A DNA stretch of 64,000 bases from Balneola sp. (GCA_028284195.1 JANQSE010000006.1:186001-250000), one strand, 5' to 3'. Positions 35,878 through 44,901 are shown, counted from the stretch's first letter. Made by a program: numbers and translations. Notes: generated by a model not told the origin, from the letters alone.

Positions 35878-37161
35878 TTAAAAACTACCGGAGATCAAAA
35901 GTCTCTGGTAGTTTTTCACAGGGTCAGTGTAATATACAAAGACAGTGTATTGTTGCTTCACACTCGAAATGCTATCATTTACTGGTACAATTTCAGATTT
36001 GTTACCCAGTTCTGGCTTTAGAAAATATTTATACCGATAAACCCCTTCTTTTAATAGCAAGCTGGTAATCCATTCCTCCGTTTTGGGATCATAAGCGAGC
36101 CTTGAACCTCTTGACAGTAGCCACGAGTTAAAATCGCCAGCGACAAACACTTCACTATTTCGAATATTATTTGGCTTAGCATTTAGCCGAAAAGTAACCT
36201 CTGTATATCTTGAATCTCTTTCTTTTTCAGGCTGTCCAAAATTGAAAGCATTTCTCTGAGTTGGCTTTGCTGAAAAGTTAAGCAGATCTGGTTTTAGGAT
36301 AATTCTGGGTGGTGTATATTCAGGCTGCCAGTCTTCAATTTTTGTAAGATTTATATTAAGCTCTGTAAGATCTAATGGAATGAAATCGAAGCTGGCAGCA
36401 AAAGAACTTTTTCTGGGAGTATAAAATCGAATTTTGCCTGGAGTTGTGATATCAAAAGTTTCTGTAGATCTAGAAGAGCCCCAAAATCTGTTTTGAACAA
36501 ATTCGAAACCAAGATCAAACTGTGGAAATTTTATGTTTTTTGGGTATTCATAAACTGAAAATAATTGATCTACTGCAGGAGAGTTACTTCCGGAATTAAA
36601 AACAGTTTCTACACTGGAGATTAACTTTCCTTGTTGCTCAGTAACAAAAAAGGGTAGGCTGAATAATTTTGTATTTGATACATAATCATATACGTGAACC
36701 ATGTAATTGCCACTGGTTATAAAAGAAAGTTCTCGGTTAGGAAATTCGTATTTATAATGAAAGTAGCCTGGTTTTGAAAAGGCATTTCTTTCTCCTCCGG
36801 TTATAACTAATTCATTTATTCCATCTATAAACCAAACTTCAGGGATATTACTTGGTTCCCAATGCTGGTTATAATGCTCGAATTTTAACCGGAATTGCCC
36901 GGGCAGAGATGTAAGTTCATCAAATTCCAGAACCAGCGTCTCGTTCTTATTAAGATTAATTATCGGGGGGTTGCTTTCATTGCTTGCACGATAAAGTTGC
37001 AGGCTTTGTATAGATTGAGGAGGAGAGAGCTGATTATTTACAAGTAACAAGCCTTGGCTTATATTTTTATTAACAAGGCCTGAGCCCGTCTCTAAAATCT
37101 CAGAAGAACCGAAACAAGCCATGGCTAGAAACCCGACAGCAAAGAATAAGCTTTTATACAT
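35878..37161 (-). CDS. DUF5103 protein (type IX secretion plug-type)
   Basis: About 427 residues from the ATG at 37161, giving MYKSLFFAVGFLAMACFGS, a lipoprotein-like signal. An in-frame start 21 bases upstream lies deeper inside dapF and is less likely. The N-terminal part (LQLYRASNESNPPIINLNKNETLVLEFDEL) and the C-terminal fold (FVAGDFNSWLLSRGSRLAYD) match DUF5103, the family that includes the plug protein of the SprA translocon in type IX secretion. The start overlaps dapF by 8 bases. Its last codons are embedded in a terminator hairpin. Confidence 0.72.
   Translation of the reverse strand: MYKSLFFAVGFLAMACFGSSEILETGSGLVNKNISQGLLLVNNQLSPPQSIQSLQLYRASNESNPPIINLNKNETLVLEFDELTSLPGQFRLKFEHYNQHWEPSNIPEVWFIDGINELVITGGERNAFSKPGYFHYKYEFPNRELSFITSGNYMVHVYDYVSNTKLFSLPFFVTEQQGKLISSVETVFNSGSNSPAVDQLFSVYEYPKNIKFPQFDLGFEFVQNRFWGSSRSTETFDITTPGKIRFYTPRKSSFAASFDFIPLDLTELNINLTKIEDWQPEYTPPRIILKPDLLNFSAKPTQRNAFNFGQPEKERDSRYTEVTFRLNAKPNNIRNSEVFVAGDFNSWLLSRGSRLAYDPKTEEWITSLLLKEGVYRYKYFLKPELGNKSEIVPVNDSISSVKQQYTVFVYYTDPVKNYQRLLISGSF
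35880..35916. terminator. Bidirectional terminator inside the DUF5103 3' end
   Basis: AAAAACTACC (35880-35889) pairs perfectly with GGTAGTTTTT (35907-35916), with an inner GAGA/TCTC continuation and a 7-base loop. T-runs occur on both strands, so it can end the plus-strand tamB-rnr-barrel unit and the minus-strand ccmB-DUF5103 unit. The left arm contains the DUF5103 stop codon and the stem encodes its last residues. Confidence 0.8.
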
Positions 37162-37981
37162 CAATTTCACCTTCAAATACAAAGGCAGCTGGTCCCATCA
37201 ACTTTATATTAGTGTATTTTTCTGAAGCGGCATTAAATGAAAAGGAAACAGTTAGTGTGCCACCTGCAACCAGTATTTCATACTCAAAATCATTTGCTTT
37301 ATTTTTTGATTTAAAATGTGTTGCAATTGCAGAAGCAATAGCGCCTGTACCACACGCAAGTGTTAAATTTTCTACTCCACGTTCATAAGTTTGCAGGTGA
37401 ATCGTATTGCCGTTTTTAGCACAAATAAAATTAACGTTTGTGCCCGGAGGATTAAATGAGTTATGATGCCTGATGGCAGACCCTTTCTTAATCAACTCTT
37501 TTTCAAGTTTAAGCTGTTCGGGATCTACAAATTTTACAATATGTTCGGTTCCTGTATATAGCTGGATTAATGGCTCTTGCTGTAATTCAATTTCTTTTGG
37601 CATGTTTACATCAGGGAAACTCACTGAAACCGAGTTATGCTCTAAATCAACTTCAGCTTTGTAAACAGCATTATGAACATTAAAGGTTTGTGATAACGCA
37701 TAACCATTGCTGGCAGCAAACAAGGCAAGGCAGCGACCTCCATTTCCGCACATTCCGGCATCGCTTCCATCTGCATTACGATAGGTCATAGTATAATCGA
37801 TGCCTCTTCGCTGGGGTAATTCCAATGCTATCAGCCCATCTGCACCGATGCCAAATTTTCGATCACAAAGTTTAGGGGTGAATGCAATGATTTCATCCAG
37901 GGTAAATTTAGTATCTCTGTTATCGATAACAACAAAGTCATTACCGGTGCCTTCCATTTTATGAAATTTAATTCGTGCCAT
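37154..37981 (-). CDS. dapF: Diaminopimelate epimerase
   Basis: About 275 residues from an ATG that shares one base with the holB stop codon; a GTG one codon earlier is an alternative. It interconverts LL- and meso-diaminopimelate for lysine and peptidoglycan. The two catalytic cysteines lie in GMCGNGGRC and TLACGTGA, and FHKMEGTGNDFVV is the usual amino end. Overlaps with both neighbours point to one operon ccmB-holB-dapF-DUF5103. Confidence 0.94.
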   Translation of the reverse strand: MARIKFHKMEGTGNDFVVIDNRDTKFTLDEIIAFTPKLCDRKFGIGADGLIALELPQRRGIDYTMTYRNADGSDAGMCGNGGRCLALFAASNGYALSQTFNVHNAVYKAEVDLEHNSVSVSFPDVNMPKEIELQQEPLIQLYTGTEHIVKFVDPEQLKLEKELIKKGSAIRHHNSFNPPGTNVNFICAKNGNTIHLQTYERGVENLTLACGTGAIASAIATHFKSKNKANDFEYEILVAGGTLTVSFSFNAASEKYTNIKLMGPAAFVFEGEIDV

Positions 37982-39165
37982 CACTCAACAAAAGCCGGTA
38001 AATGTTTCCAGGTTTCCTCAGATGTAATAAAAGGCGTAATACCTCGCATTAAGGCAGATATTCGGAACGATAGTACAGTAAAAACCAGCTTAGCAGATAC
38101 GTTTTGCCGCAGCAATGGCCGGCATTCATCAATTTGATGAAGCATTTTTTCCAGGTTTGCATCAACTAAAGATTCTGTAAACTTTTGAATAGAACTTAAT
38201 TGATCGATGTTGGTTACAAGCGATTCGTTCTGCGTATCTTTAAAAACCAGGAGATCACGAATATATATTTCCAGCAGGTTTGTGATCGCAATCATGCCTT
38301 CAATGTTATTCGAGCTTTGCCAATCTTGTATAAGTTTTGAAAGCGCAGCCGCATCCTGGCTGTACGAGGACCTCAAAAATTGCACAATTTCATCTCTGTT
38401 TTGTTTTAATCGTTCGATATCAAAAAACCGGGTAGCAGCATAATCACCGTTCGAAACTCTTGCCAGATAGGCTGCATCTTCAGTATTTATTTTGTCAATT
38501 TCTATTAAACCTGTTTCAACTTCTTTTTGAGTAAGTGTGCCTAAGGTTATATGTTGGCAACGGGATGTAATAGTCGGCAGAAGGCTTTCATAACTTTCTG
38601 TTGTTAGAATAAACATCAGCCGGTCAGAAGGTTCTTCTAGTAGTTTCAGAAATGCATTTGCCGTTTCTTTTCTCATTGTTTCTACATGCGTTAATATAAT
38701 GGCAACACGTTCTCCTTCGTTTGGGCGTAATTTTGCAATAGGGCGTATTTCATCTCTGAAATAATCGATGGGGTAAAATGCCTGTAAATTCTTTGACGAG
38801 GTTTCAACATGTAAAGACGGACGTTGCGAAAAATCAATGATCTCGTACGGGTCATGAGAAAGCAGCTCTAGTCGTTCTCTGATTTCTCCAACTTGAGCTG
38901 AAACAGGCTTTGGAATAAACACGTGGATATCAGGATGAGAAAACCATGATGATTTTTTTGAAGTCTGGTGTTCTCCTAAATCAGATAGGTTAGCAATCCC
39001 GTTAATGGCTTCAGCTAAGGCCAGGGCAAAAGCTGTTTTTCCTGAACCTTTTGTACCTGAAATTAAATAAGCGTGGCTGATACGCTCGGAAGCGAGTATT
39101 CTGTTTATCTGTTGCTTTGCTCGATGCTGGCCTACAAGGCGTTTATTACCAAATGATATATTCAT
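37981..39165 (-). CDS. holB: DNA polymerase III delta' subunit-type clamp-loader ATPase
   Basis: A 394-residue AAA+ protein. The Walker A ISGTKGSGKTAFA is near residues 37-49, the arginine-finger/sensor block EEPSDRLMFILTTESYESLLPTITSRCQ is near 180-210, and the helical C-terminal collar domain follows. It works in the DNA polymerase III clamp loader. The zinc-binding cysteines common in delta' are not obvious, as in several Bacteroidota homologues. It starts directly after the ccmB stop and shares a base with dapF. Confidence 0.85.
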   Translation of the reverse strand: MNISFGNKRLVGQHRAKQQINRILASERISHAYLISGTKGSGKTAFALALAEAINGIANLSDLGEHQTSKKSSWFSHPDIHVFIPKPVSAQVGEIRERLELLSHDPYEIIDFSQRPSLHVETSSKNLQAFYPIDYFRDEIRPIAKLRPNEGERVAIILTHVETMRKETANAFLKLLEEPSDRLMFILTTESYESLLPTITSRCQHITLGTLTQKEVETGLIEIDKINTEDAAYLARVSNGDYAATRFFDIERLKQNRDEIVQFLRSSYSQDAAALSKLIQDWQSSNNIEGMIAITNLLEIYIRDLLVFKDTQNESLVTNIDQLSSIQKFTESLVDANLEKMLHQIDECRPLLRQNVSAKLVFTVLSFRISALMRGITPFITSEETWKHLPAFVE

Positions 39166-39840
39166 TCATTCCTCCCATATATAATCAAAGAGTAATGTGC
39201 CTGCTGTTACCGTAACCCCGATAAAACCAATTAAAGCTGCAAAATCGTTGGAAAATCCTTCAGCAGAAGCATCAACAAAAGCACTTTTAGTAATATTTGT
39301 AAGTAGTAAAATAAACGGGATAAAAAGTGGGATAGAGAGCACTGAAAAGATAGCTCCTTTACGATCGGCCTGGGAGACAATTGCGGCAATCATGGTTGAA
39401 ACACTCGAAAGGCCAATAGTACCAAAACTTAAGATTACAAAAAAAGAGTTCCACGAAACTATGGTGATATCGGCTACAAAAATATAGACAGCAAACGTAA
39501 GTAGGTTAATGATGAAGCTGAACGTAAGATTGAATAGTAGTTTTCCTGCAAAAACGGTGCTTCCTTTGGCATAAAGCCGAAGCAAATTGTACGTGTTTTT
39601 ATCAGTTTCCGAAATAAAACTTCTTCCTAAAGAAGAAAGTGCTGCAAAAAGTACGATTATCCAGATGATGCCGCTTTTAGGGGTGGGATTCAGCTCCTGT
39701 GCCTTTATGGTAAACATTACAAGCAATAAAGATGAAATTACAAATGCCACTACCATATTGAACGCAAACCGGGTACGGAATTCCGTTTTCAAATCTTTTT
39801 TAAAAATCGTAAGAGAGCCCTGAATCCATTGCATAGCCAA
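39166..39840 (-). CDS. ccmB: Heme exporter protein CcmB
   Basis: A 224-residue inner-membrane protein with six hydrophobic spans. FKKDLKTEFRTRFAFNM at the start, WIIVLFAALSSLGRSFISETDKNTYNLLRLYAKG and the closing LLFDYIWEE match CcmB of the c-type cytochrome maturation ABC transporter. CcmA, CcmC and other Ccm proteins are not in the window, which differs from the compact ccm operons of proteobacteria. It heads the minus-strand operon with holB. Confidence 0.9.
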   Translation of the reverse strand: MAMQWIQGSLTIFKKDLKTEFRTRFAFNMVVAFVISSLLLVMFTIKAQELNPTPKSGIIWIIVLFAALSSLGRSFISETDKNTYNLLRLYAKGSTVFAGKLLFNLTFSFIINLLTFAVYIFVADITIVSWNSFFVILSFGTIGLSSVSTMIAAIVSQADRKGAIFSVLSIPLFIPFILLLTNITKSAFVDASAEGFSNDFAALIGFIGVTVTAGTLLFDYIWEE

Positions 39841-39952
39841 GTTTAAGAATTTACCAGCCTATTTGCCCGAATTAGCGGAATTAATCTTTGATTGATTCAC
39901 ATAGTACTGGGTATATTCCAAACAGAAACTGTCAACCCTAAAAATACTGTTC

Positions 39953-40423
39953 ATGAACCTATTTTCATTGCTGGAATCAAAAACCATCTTATCAAATCTT
40001 GAGGTGAATAATAAAAAAGAGCTGATATCTGTGATGGTTGACACGCTAGAGCAAAGAATAGGAAGCGAAAACCTGGAAGCAGTAAGAAAAGGTGTACTGG
40101 AAAGAGAAAAAATAATGTCCACGGGAGTGGGGAAGGGATTGGCCATTCCTCACTGTAAATCGCAAGTGGTAAATGAGAGTTTTGGCAGTTTTGCAATTTT
40201 AAAAGAGCCTCTTGATTTTAATTCCATTGACAACCAACCAGTGCAACTGGTTTTTCTTTTGATTAGCCCCGATTCCAAAAACAGCCTTCATATAAAATTA
40301 CTAAGCCGTGTTTCCAGGTTGATGAATAGTGGAGCATTTCGTGAAAAGGTAACCTCATGTACCAGTTCTGCTCAAATTCTTGAGGCTTTCAAAGAGGAAG
40401 AAGAAAAATATTTTGTAAACTGA
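39953..40423 (+). CDS. PTS IIA (PtsN-type) regulatory phosphocarrier domain
   Basis: A 156-residue protein with the EIIA-Nitrogen/fructose fold. The phosphorylatable His67 is in GLAIPHCKS, preceded by EREKIMSTGVG and followed by the typical helical end. No EIIB or EIIC is adjacent, so a regulatory role rather than sugar transport is more likely. That is an inference from context. It lies 3 bases ahead of the PBP4-type gene. An AATCTTTG with TTTG 17 bases further upstream (39862-39890) may be its promoter. Confidence 0.85.
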   Translation: MNLFSLLESKTILSNLEVNNKKELISVMVDTLEQRIGSENLEAVRKGVLEREKIMSTGVGKGLAIPHCKSQVVNESFGSFAILKEPLDFNSIDNQPVQLVFLLISPDSKNSLHIKLLSRVSRLMNSGAFREKVTSCTSSAQILEAFKEEEEKYFVN

Positions 40424-40426
40424 TTT

Positions 40427-41857
40427 ATGATTTTTCGAAAGCAATTACTCCTTACTTGTTCTGCATTGTTATTTAGCATTAATCTGCTCGCGCAGGAACT
40501 GGAATCTTTGTTAGGTTCAGTTCCAAATCAGGAAGCTTTTTGGGCAATTACTGTGTTGGATGAAAATGGTAATAACCTGGAAAGCCTTAATTCGGGTAAA
40601 CTTATTATTCCCGCTTCTAACCAAAAACTATATACATTGGGGGCAGTGTTAGATCGTCTTGGAAGTAATTTTACGTACACTACAAATATTTATGGTAAAG
40701 GAGAGTTAAGGGGCTCAACCTGGATTGGAGATTTGATTATACGAGGGTCTGGTGATCCCAGTATAAGCGGGTTTTTATATGAAGATGATCGTGAGTTTGT
40801 GTTCAAGAATTTGCTGCAGCAATTGAAAGAAAAAGGGATCTCTTCTGTTAAGGGAAATCTGATTAGCGACATAAGTTATTTTGATAATGAAGTATATCCG
40901 GTTGGATGGGATTGGTACGATCTCACTTTTTATTACGGAGTTGAAATTAGTCCGCTTTCATTTAATAACAACGCATTTGATTTGGTGGTAACTGCCGGGG
41001 ATAAGATTGGTGAAGCTCCTGCAATACGTTGGTATCCTGAAATTGATGATCTCACTATCATCAATAATCAAAAAATAATTGAGGCAGGCAATAAGTATGA
41101 CGAGTTTTATCGCAGAAAATTAGGTTCGAATAAAGTTGAATTAGCAAGTAAACTGCCCCAAGGCTATATAGAGGAAGAATCTCTGTCGATAGAAAATGCT
41201 CCAAAGTTTTTTCTTGATTCGTTCGCTTTGTTTTTGAGAAAAAATGGCTTTTCAATAGCTAAAGTATCGAACAAAAATGTGGTTTGTTTAGTCGTAGAGT
41301 GTACAGAGGTGCTGGCATCACATACTTCGCAGCCGCTTTCTAAGCTTGTGAAATGGGCGAATAAAGAAAGCGATAATTTTTATACAGAAATGCTCTTAAA
41401 AACACTGGCAGCTGAGAAGCAGGAAATTCCCGGAACATTCGAAAACGGGATTAAAGAGGTGCGAAATTTCTTAGCTGAACAGGGAATAGACACCAATCTG
41501 GTTAAAATGAATGACGGTTCGGGGCTTGCCATGGGTAATTATACAACAACAGAGAATATCAGCAGTTTTTTGCACTCTATGAAAAGCCATGCAGCGTATG
41601 ATATATTCTATAATAGTTTTCCGGTGGCAGGAATCGATGGTACAATAGCGCATCGCTTTAAAGGAACAGGATTGTATAATAATTTAAGAGCAAAGACGGG
41701 GTTTATCACAGGAATAAGAACCTTGAGTGGCTATATGACTGGAAGCTCCGGTAGGCAGATTACCTTTAGTTTAGCGACCAACCATTATGCCGGAAAGTTG
41801 AAACCTGTTGATGCTTCTCATCAAGAGATCATTGAGTATCTCTATAAAAAATATTGA
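40427..41857 (+). CDS. dacB: D-alanyl-D-alanine carboxypeptidase/endopeptidase, PBP4 type
   Basis: A 476-residue periplasmic peptidase of family S13 with a signal peptide (1-22, ending LLAQ). It has the active-site Ser64-x2-Lys67 in IPASNQK, the SxN motif in KESDNFYTEML and the KTG motif in RAKTGFITG. The enzyme trims D-Ala residues and cuts cross-links in peptidoglycan. It follows the PTS-IIA gene with a 3-base gap and precedes the response regulator by 12 bases, probably in one unit. Confidence 0.92.
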   Translation: MIFRKQLLLTCSALLFSINLLAQELESLLGSVPNQEAFWAITVLDENGNNLESLNSGKLIIPASNQKLYTLGAVLDRLGSNFTYTTNIYGKGELRGSTWIGDLIIRGSGDPSISGFLYEDDREFVFKNLLQQLKEKGISSVKGNLISDISYFDNEVYPVGWDWYDLTFYYGVEISPLSFNNNAFDLVVTAGDKIGEAPAIRWYPEIDDLTIINNQKIIEAGNKYDEFYRRKLGSNKVELASKLPQGYIEEESLSIENAPKFFLDSFALFLRKNGFSIAKVSNKNVVCLVVECTEVLASHTSQPLSKLVKWANKESDNFYTEMLLKTLAAEKQEIPGTFENGIKEVRNFLAEQGIDTNLVKMNDGSGLAMGNYTTTENISSFLHSMKSHAAYDIFYNSFPVAGIDGTIAHRFKGTGLYNNLRAKTGFITGIRTLSGYMTGSSGRQITFSLATNHYAGKLKPVDASHQEIIEYLYKKY

Positions 41858-41869
41858 TTAGCTTTGGGC

Positions 41870-43243
41870 ATGTCTAAATCGAAAGTAAAAATTTTAGTTA
41901 CAGACGATGAAAGAGGTGTTCGAAATACACTAAAAGAAATCCTTGAGTTTGAGGATTATGAAGTGCTATTAGCCGAAAGTGGTAGTGAGGCCCTGGAATT
42001 AATTTCAAAGCATAGCATTGATTTGATGTTCCTGGATATCAAAATGAAAGGAATTGATGGGATTGAAACACTTCGACAGATAAGAACTACCGGATTCGAA
42101 TTCCCTGTAATTATGATCTCGGGGCATGGTACCATTGATATTGCAGTTGAAGCTACCAAGATGGGAGCATTTGATTTTTTAGAGAAGCCTCCCGATCTGA
42201 ACCGTTTGTTACTTTCGGTTAGAAACGCACTTTCTCAGCAGAACTTAGCAAAAGAAGTAAAACAGATCAGAAAAAGGCTTCCAAAGATCCAGGAAATAGT
42301 AGGTGAGAGTAAAGCTATTTCAAAGATCAAAGCTATGATCGATAAAGTAGCACCTACACAATCAAGAGTTTTGATAACAGGAGAAAATGGAACAGGGAAG
42401 GAGTTGGTTGCTAAATGGATCCATGAAAAAAGCTCCCGAAGCAGAGAAGCGTTTGTAGAAGTAAATTGTGCGGCCATTCCAGCTGATTTGTTAGAAAGTG
42501 AATTGTTTGGACATGAAGAGGGTGCTTTTACAGGAGCAAATAATCGCCGAATTGGAAAGTTTGAGCAAGCAGACAATGGCACGTTATTTCTTGATGAGAT
42601 CGGCGATATGAGCCTTAGCGCTCAGGCCAAAGTGCTTCGGGCTTTACAGGAAAACAAAATCAACCGGGTTGGCGGTAACGAATCTATTTTGGTAGATGTT
42701 CGGGTGTTAGCAGCAACCAATAAAAATCTGGAAGAAGAGATCAAAAAAGGAAATTTCAGGGAAGATTTGTTTCACAGAGTAAGCGTGATTCCAATTCAGG
42801 TTCCATCATTAAATAAACGATCTGAAGACATTCCACTGATTGCAAAAGCTTGCTTGGAAAGATTAAAGGCATCTGATATTAGTTTTTCATCGATAGAATT
42901 TGATAAATCCGGCCTCGATGCGTTAAAAAAGAGAACATGGACCGGAAACGTTCGTGAGTTGTACAATGCTGTGGAGCGGCTAGGGATTCTTGCGAAGAAT
43001 GAGGTTATTGATGAAGAATCGGTAAATGAAATACTAAAACCCTGGGATTCCGAAAAGTCAGATTTGTCAGGGCTTGCCAATGAAACAGACAATTTCCAAA
43101 ATTTTAAAGAAACGGCAGAAAGGCTATTTTTGGTGAGGCAGTTAGAGAAAAATGATTGGAACATATCCCAAACTGCAGAAGCCGTTGGGCTGCAGCGCAG
43201 CCACATCTACAATAAAATGAAAAAATATAATATAGAGCGATAG
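41870..43243 (+). CDS. Sigma-54-dependent response regulator (NtrC family)
   Basis: About 457 residues from ATG 41870; a TTG two codons upstream is less likely. The receiver domain (about 1-120) carries the phospho-acceptor Asp56 in DLMFLDIKMKG. An AAA+ domain follows with Walker A GENGTGKE and the sigma-54-contacting GAFTGA loop, and a Fis-type helix-turn-helix lies at the end (NDWNISQTAEAVGLQRSHIYNKMKKY). No histidine kinase is adjacent. It overlaps nothing but is followed by folD after one base. Confidence 0.93.
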   Translation: MSKSKVKILVTDDERGVRNTLKEILEFEDYEVLLAESGSEALELISKHSIDLMFLDIKMKGIDGIETLRQIRTTGFEFPVIMISGHGTIDIAVEATKMGAFDFLEKPPDLNRLLLSVRNALSQQNLAKEVKQIRKRLPKIQEIVGESKAISKIKAMIDKVAPTQSRVLITGENGTGKELVAKWIHEKSSRSREAFVEVNCAAIPADLLESELFGHEEGAFTGANNRRIGKFEQADNGTLFLDEIGDMSLSAQAKVLRALQENKINRVGGNESILVDVRVLAATNKNLEEEIKKGNFREDLFHRVSVIPIQVPSLNKRSEDIPLIAKACLERLKASDISFSSIEFDKSGLDALKKRTWTGNVRELYNAVERLGILAKNEVIDEESVNEILKPWDSEKSDLSGLANETDNFQNFKETAERLFLVRQLEKNDWNISQTAEAVGLQRSHIYNKMKKYNIER

Positions 43244-43244
43244 C

Positions 43245-44138
43245 ATGAGTGCAGAAATCATAGACGGAAGAAAAGTAGCAGAATTAACCCGTGCCAGAGT
43301 TCGTGAAGATGTGCAAGATTGGAAAGCAAAAGGTAATCGTGCCCCGTTTTTACAAGTAGTATTAGTAGGGGATGATCCTGCTTCAAAAGTTTATATAGGT
43401 GCTAAAACAAAGGCGTGCGAAGATGTAGGTATTGAAACAGCAACAGAGATCTTGCAGGATACTATTTCTGCTAAAGAACTTAAGTCTGTAATTCGTGGAT
43501 ATAATGAAGATAATTCCATTGACGGCATTCTTGTTCAGCTACCGCTGCCTTCACACTTAAGTTCACACGATGTAATTGAAACTATCGATCATCGAAAAGA
43601 TGTGGATGGCTTCCACCCTATGAATGTTGGCCGGTTGGCGCTTTGTCAGCCTTGTTTTAAAAGCTGCACCCCTGCAGGAGTGATGGAGTTGTTTAAACAT
43701 TACAGCATTCCTGTAAAATCGAAGCATGCCGTTGTTATTGGTGCAAGCAATATTGTTGGTTCTCCAATGTCTATTATGCTTTCTAGAGAGAATTATACAG
43801 GTAAAGCCACAACTACAATTTGTCATAAATACACTAAAGATCTTACGCGGCATACTATCAATGCTGATATTTTAGTAGTTGCTGCTGGTCAGCCACATTT
43901 AATTAAAGCCGAAATGGTAAAAGAAGGAGCAGTAATTATTGATGTGGGGATCAATCGTGTAGCTGACGAAACCTCAGAAAAAGGATATAAGCTGGTTGGA
44001 GATGTAGATTTCGGATCAGTTCAAAAAAAGGCGAGCTGGATTACTCCTGTTCCCGGTGGGGTAGGGCCTATGACCGTTGCCATGCTAATGAAGAATACCT
44101 TGCTTGCTGCAAAAAAATCTATTTATCCTGATTCATAA
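43245..44138 (+). CDS. folD: Methylenetetrahydrofolate dehydrogenase/cyclohydrolase
   Basis: A 297-residue bifunctional enzyme of one-carbon metabolism. It has VGDDPASKVYIGAKTKACEDVGI with the catalytic Lys, DGILVQLPLPSHL, the NADP-binding VVIGASNIVGSPMSIML and the closing TPVPGGVGPMTVAML. It converts methylene-THF to formyl-THF. Its 3' end overlaps the convergent vapC gene by 16 bases, so the toxin gene was inserted or extended right up to it. Confidence 0.95.
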   Translation: MSAEIIDGRKVAELTRARVREDVQDWKAKGNRAPFLQVVLVGDDPASKVYIGAKTKACEDVGIETATEILQDTISAKELKSVIRGYNEDNSIDGILVQLPLPSHLSSHDVIETIDHRKDVDGFHPMNVGRLALCQPCFKSCTPAGVMELFKHYSIPVKSKHAVVIGASNIVGSPMSIMLSRENYTGKATTTICHKYTKDLTRHTINADILVVAAGQPHLIKAEMVKEGAVIIDVGINRVADETSEKGYKLVGDVDFGSVQKKASWITPVPGGVGPMTVAMLMKNTLLAAKKSIYPDS

Positions 44139-44548
44139 TCTACAACTGGTATGCCAAACTCCTGAGCTGCTTGAGTAAAGATCTCATCGAAAGTAAATAA
44201 ATAGTGTTTTTCTATGCTGCAAATTGAGAGATGTAAGGCATCCAGAGTTCTTAGAGGCAAGGAAGTTGTTTTTAAAATGAAGGATGCTCTTTCAAAGTGA
44301 TTTGAACCGAATGTAATTGTGCGCAAATATCCTTGACTAACCAATCTCTCAAATTCAGCAACTGCAATGGATGCTTCTTTGTTGGTCATTATCTGCATTC
44401 TTACTTTTTTGTTAATTGCTGAGATAAATTCAACTTGAGTCAGGTTGCTAATGCCGGCCGATCCGGCATCCACCATTTTAGAGTTTACCAAATCAGTTTT
44501 AGGTTCTGGAACAATGAATGCAACTATACAGCTTGTATCAATATACAC
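44123..44548 (-). CDS. VapC-type PIN-domain toxin
   Basis: A 141-residue PIN nuclease with a complete acidic set: Asp4 in MYIDTSC, Glu40 in LTQVEFI, Asp103 in RTLDALHL and Asp121 in FTFDEIF. VapC toxins cleave tRNA or rRNA and are neutralised by the partner antitoxin. The start codon is GTG. It follows the antitoxin gene with a 9-base gap. Its last codons overlap the end of folD on the opposite strand. Confidence 0.9.
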   Translation of the reverse strand: MYIDTSCIVAFIVPEPKTDLVNSKMVDAGSAGISNLTQVEFISAINKKVRMQIMTNKEASIAVAEFERLVSQGYLRTITFGSNHFERASFILKTTSLPLRTLDALHLSICSIEKHYLFTFDEIFTQAAQEFGIPVVDYESG

Positions 44549-44557
44549 GGTAGAACG

Positions 44558-44797
44558 TTAGTACCTTTCATTTCTTCTCATTTCGATTACAATCTCAGAT
44601 AAGGGTTTTCCTTTTGATTTGAACTGTTTTCGAAATTCCGTCATATCCGGAAATTGTAATTTCTTGGGCTTCTCATAGTTCACCAATTTAGCAATGGGTT
44701 TGTTATGCTTGGTGATGATAATTTCTTCACCATGCTCTGCAGCAGTGAGGTATTTGGCTAGTTGCTCTCTAACTTGGTTAATTGGTACTTTTTTCAT
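44558..44797 (-). CDS. Phd/YefM-family antitoxin
   Basis: A 79-residue protein whose N-terminal part (INQVREQLAKYLTAAEHGEEIIITKHNKPIAKLV) is the Phd/YefM DNA-binding fold. The charged C-terminal tail would wrap the toxin. It forms a toxin-antitoxin pair with the PIN protein downstream. A perfect 13-bp inverted repeat lies 8 bases before its ATG and is the likely autoregulatory operator. Confidence 0.9.
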   Translation of the reverse strand: MKKVPINQVREQLAKYLTAAEHGEEIIITKHNKPIAKLVNYEKPKKLQFPDMTEFRKQFKSKGKPLSEIVIEMRRNERY

Positions 44798-44804
44798 TGA
44801 GCTC

Positions 44805-44836
44805 TATTTATGTACATAATTAAATGTACATAAATA
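44805..44836 (-). promoter_or_regulatory. Inverted-repeat operator of the toxin-antitoxin pair
   Basis: TATTTATGTACAT (44805-44817) and ATGTACATAAATA (44824-44836) are perfect 13-bp inverted arms separated by 6 bases. Each arm contains the palindrome TGTACA. A minus-strand TTGACA at 44841-44846 lies next to the outer arm, so a dimeric or tetrameric antitoxin bound here would cover the promoter. Confidence 0.75.
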
Positions 44837-44901
44837 CGATTGTCAAAACAACATGGAATTTCTTATGTAAAGGATGACACTATGTTGTCACTCCTAGTCA
44901 T

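Noticed and set aside
42796-43206. Minus-strand 136-codon frame opposite the response regulator
   Set aside because: It lies wholly within the AAA+/HTH coding region and shows the Ser/Phe-rich composition of antisense translation.
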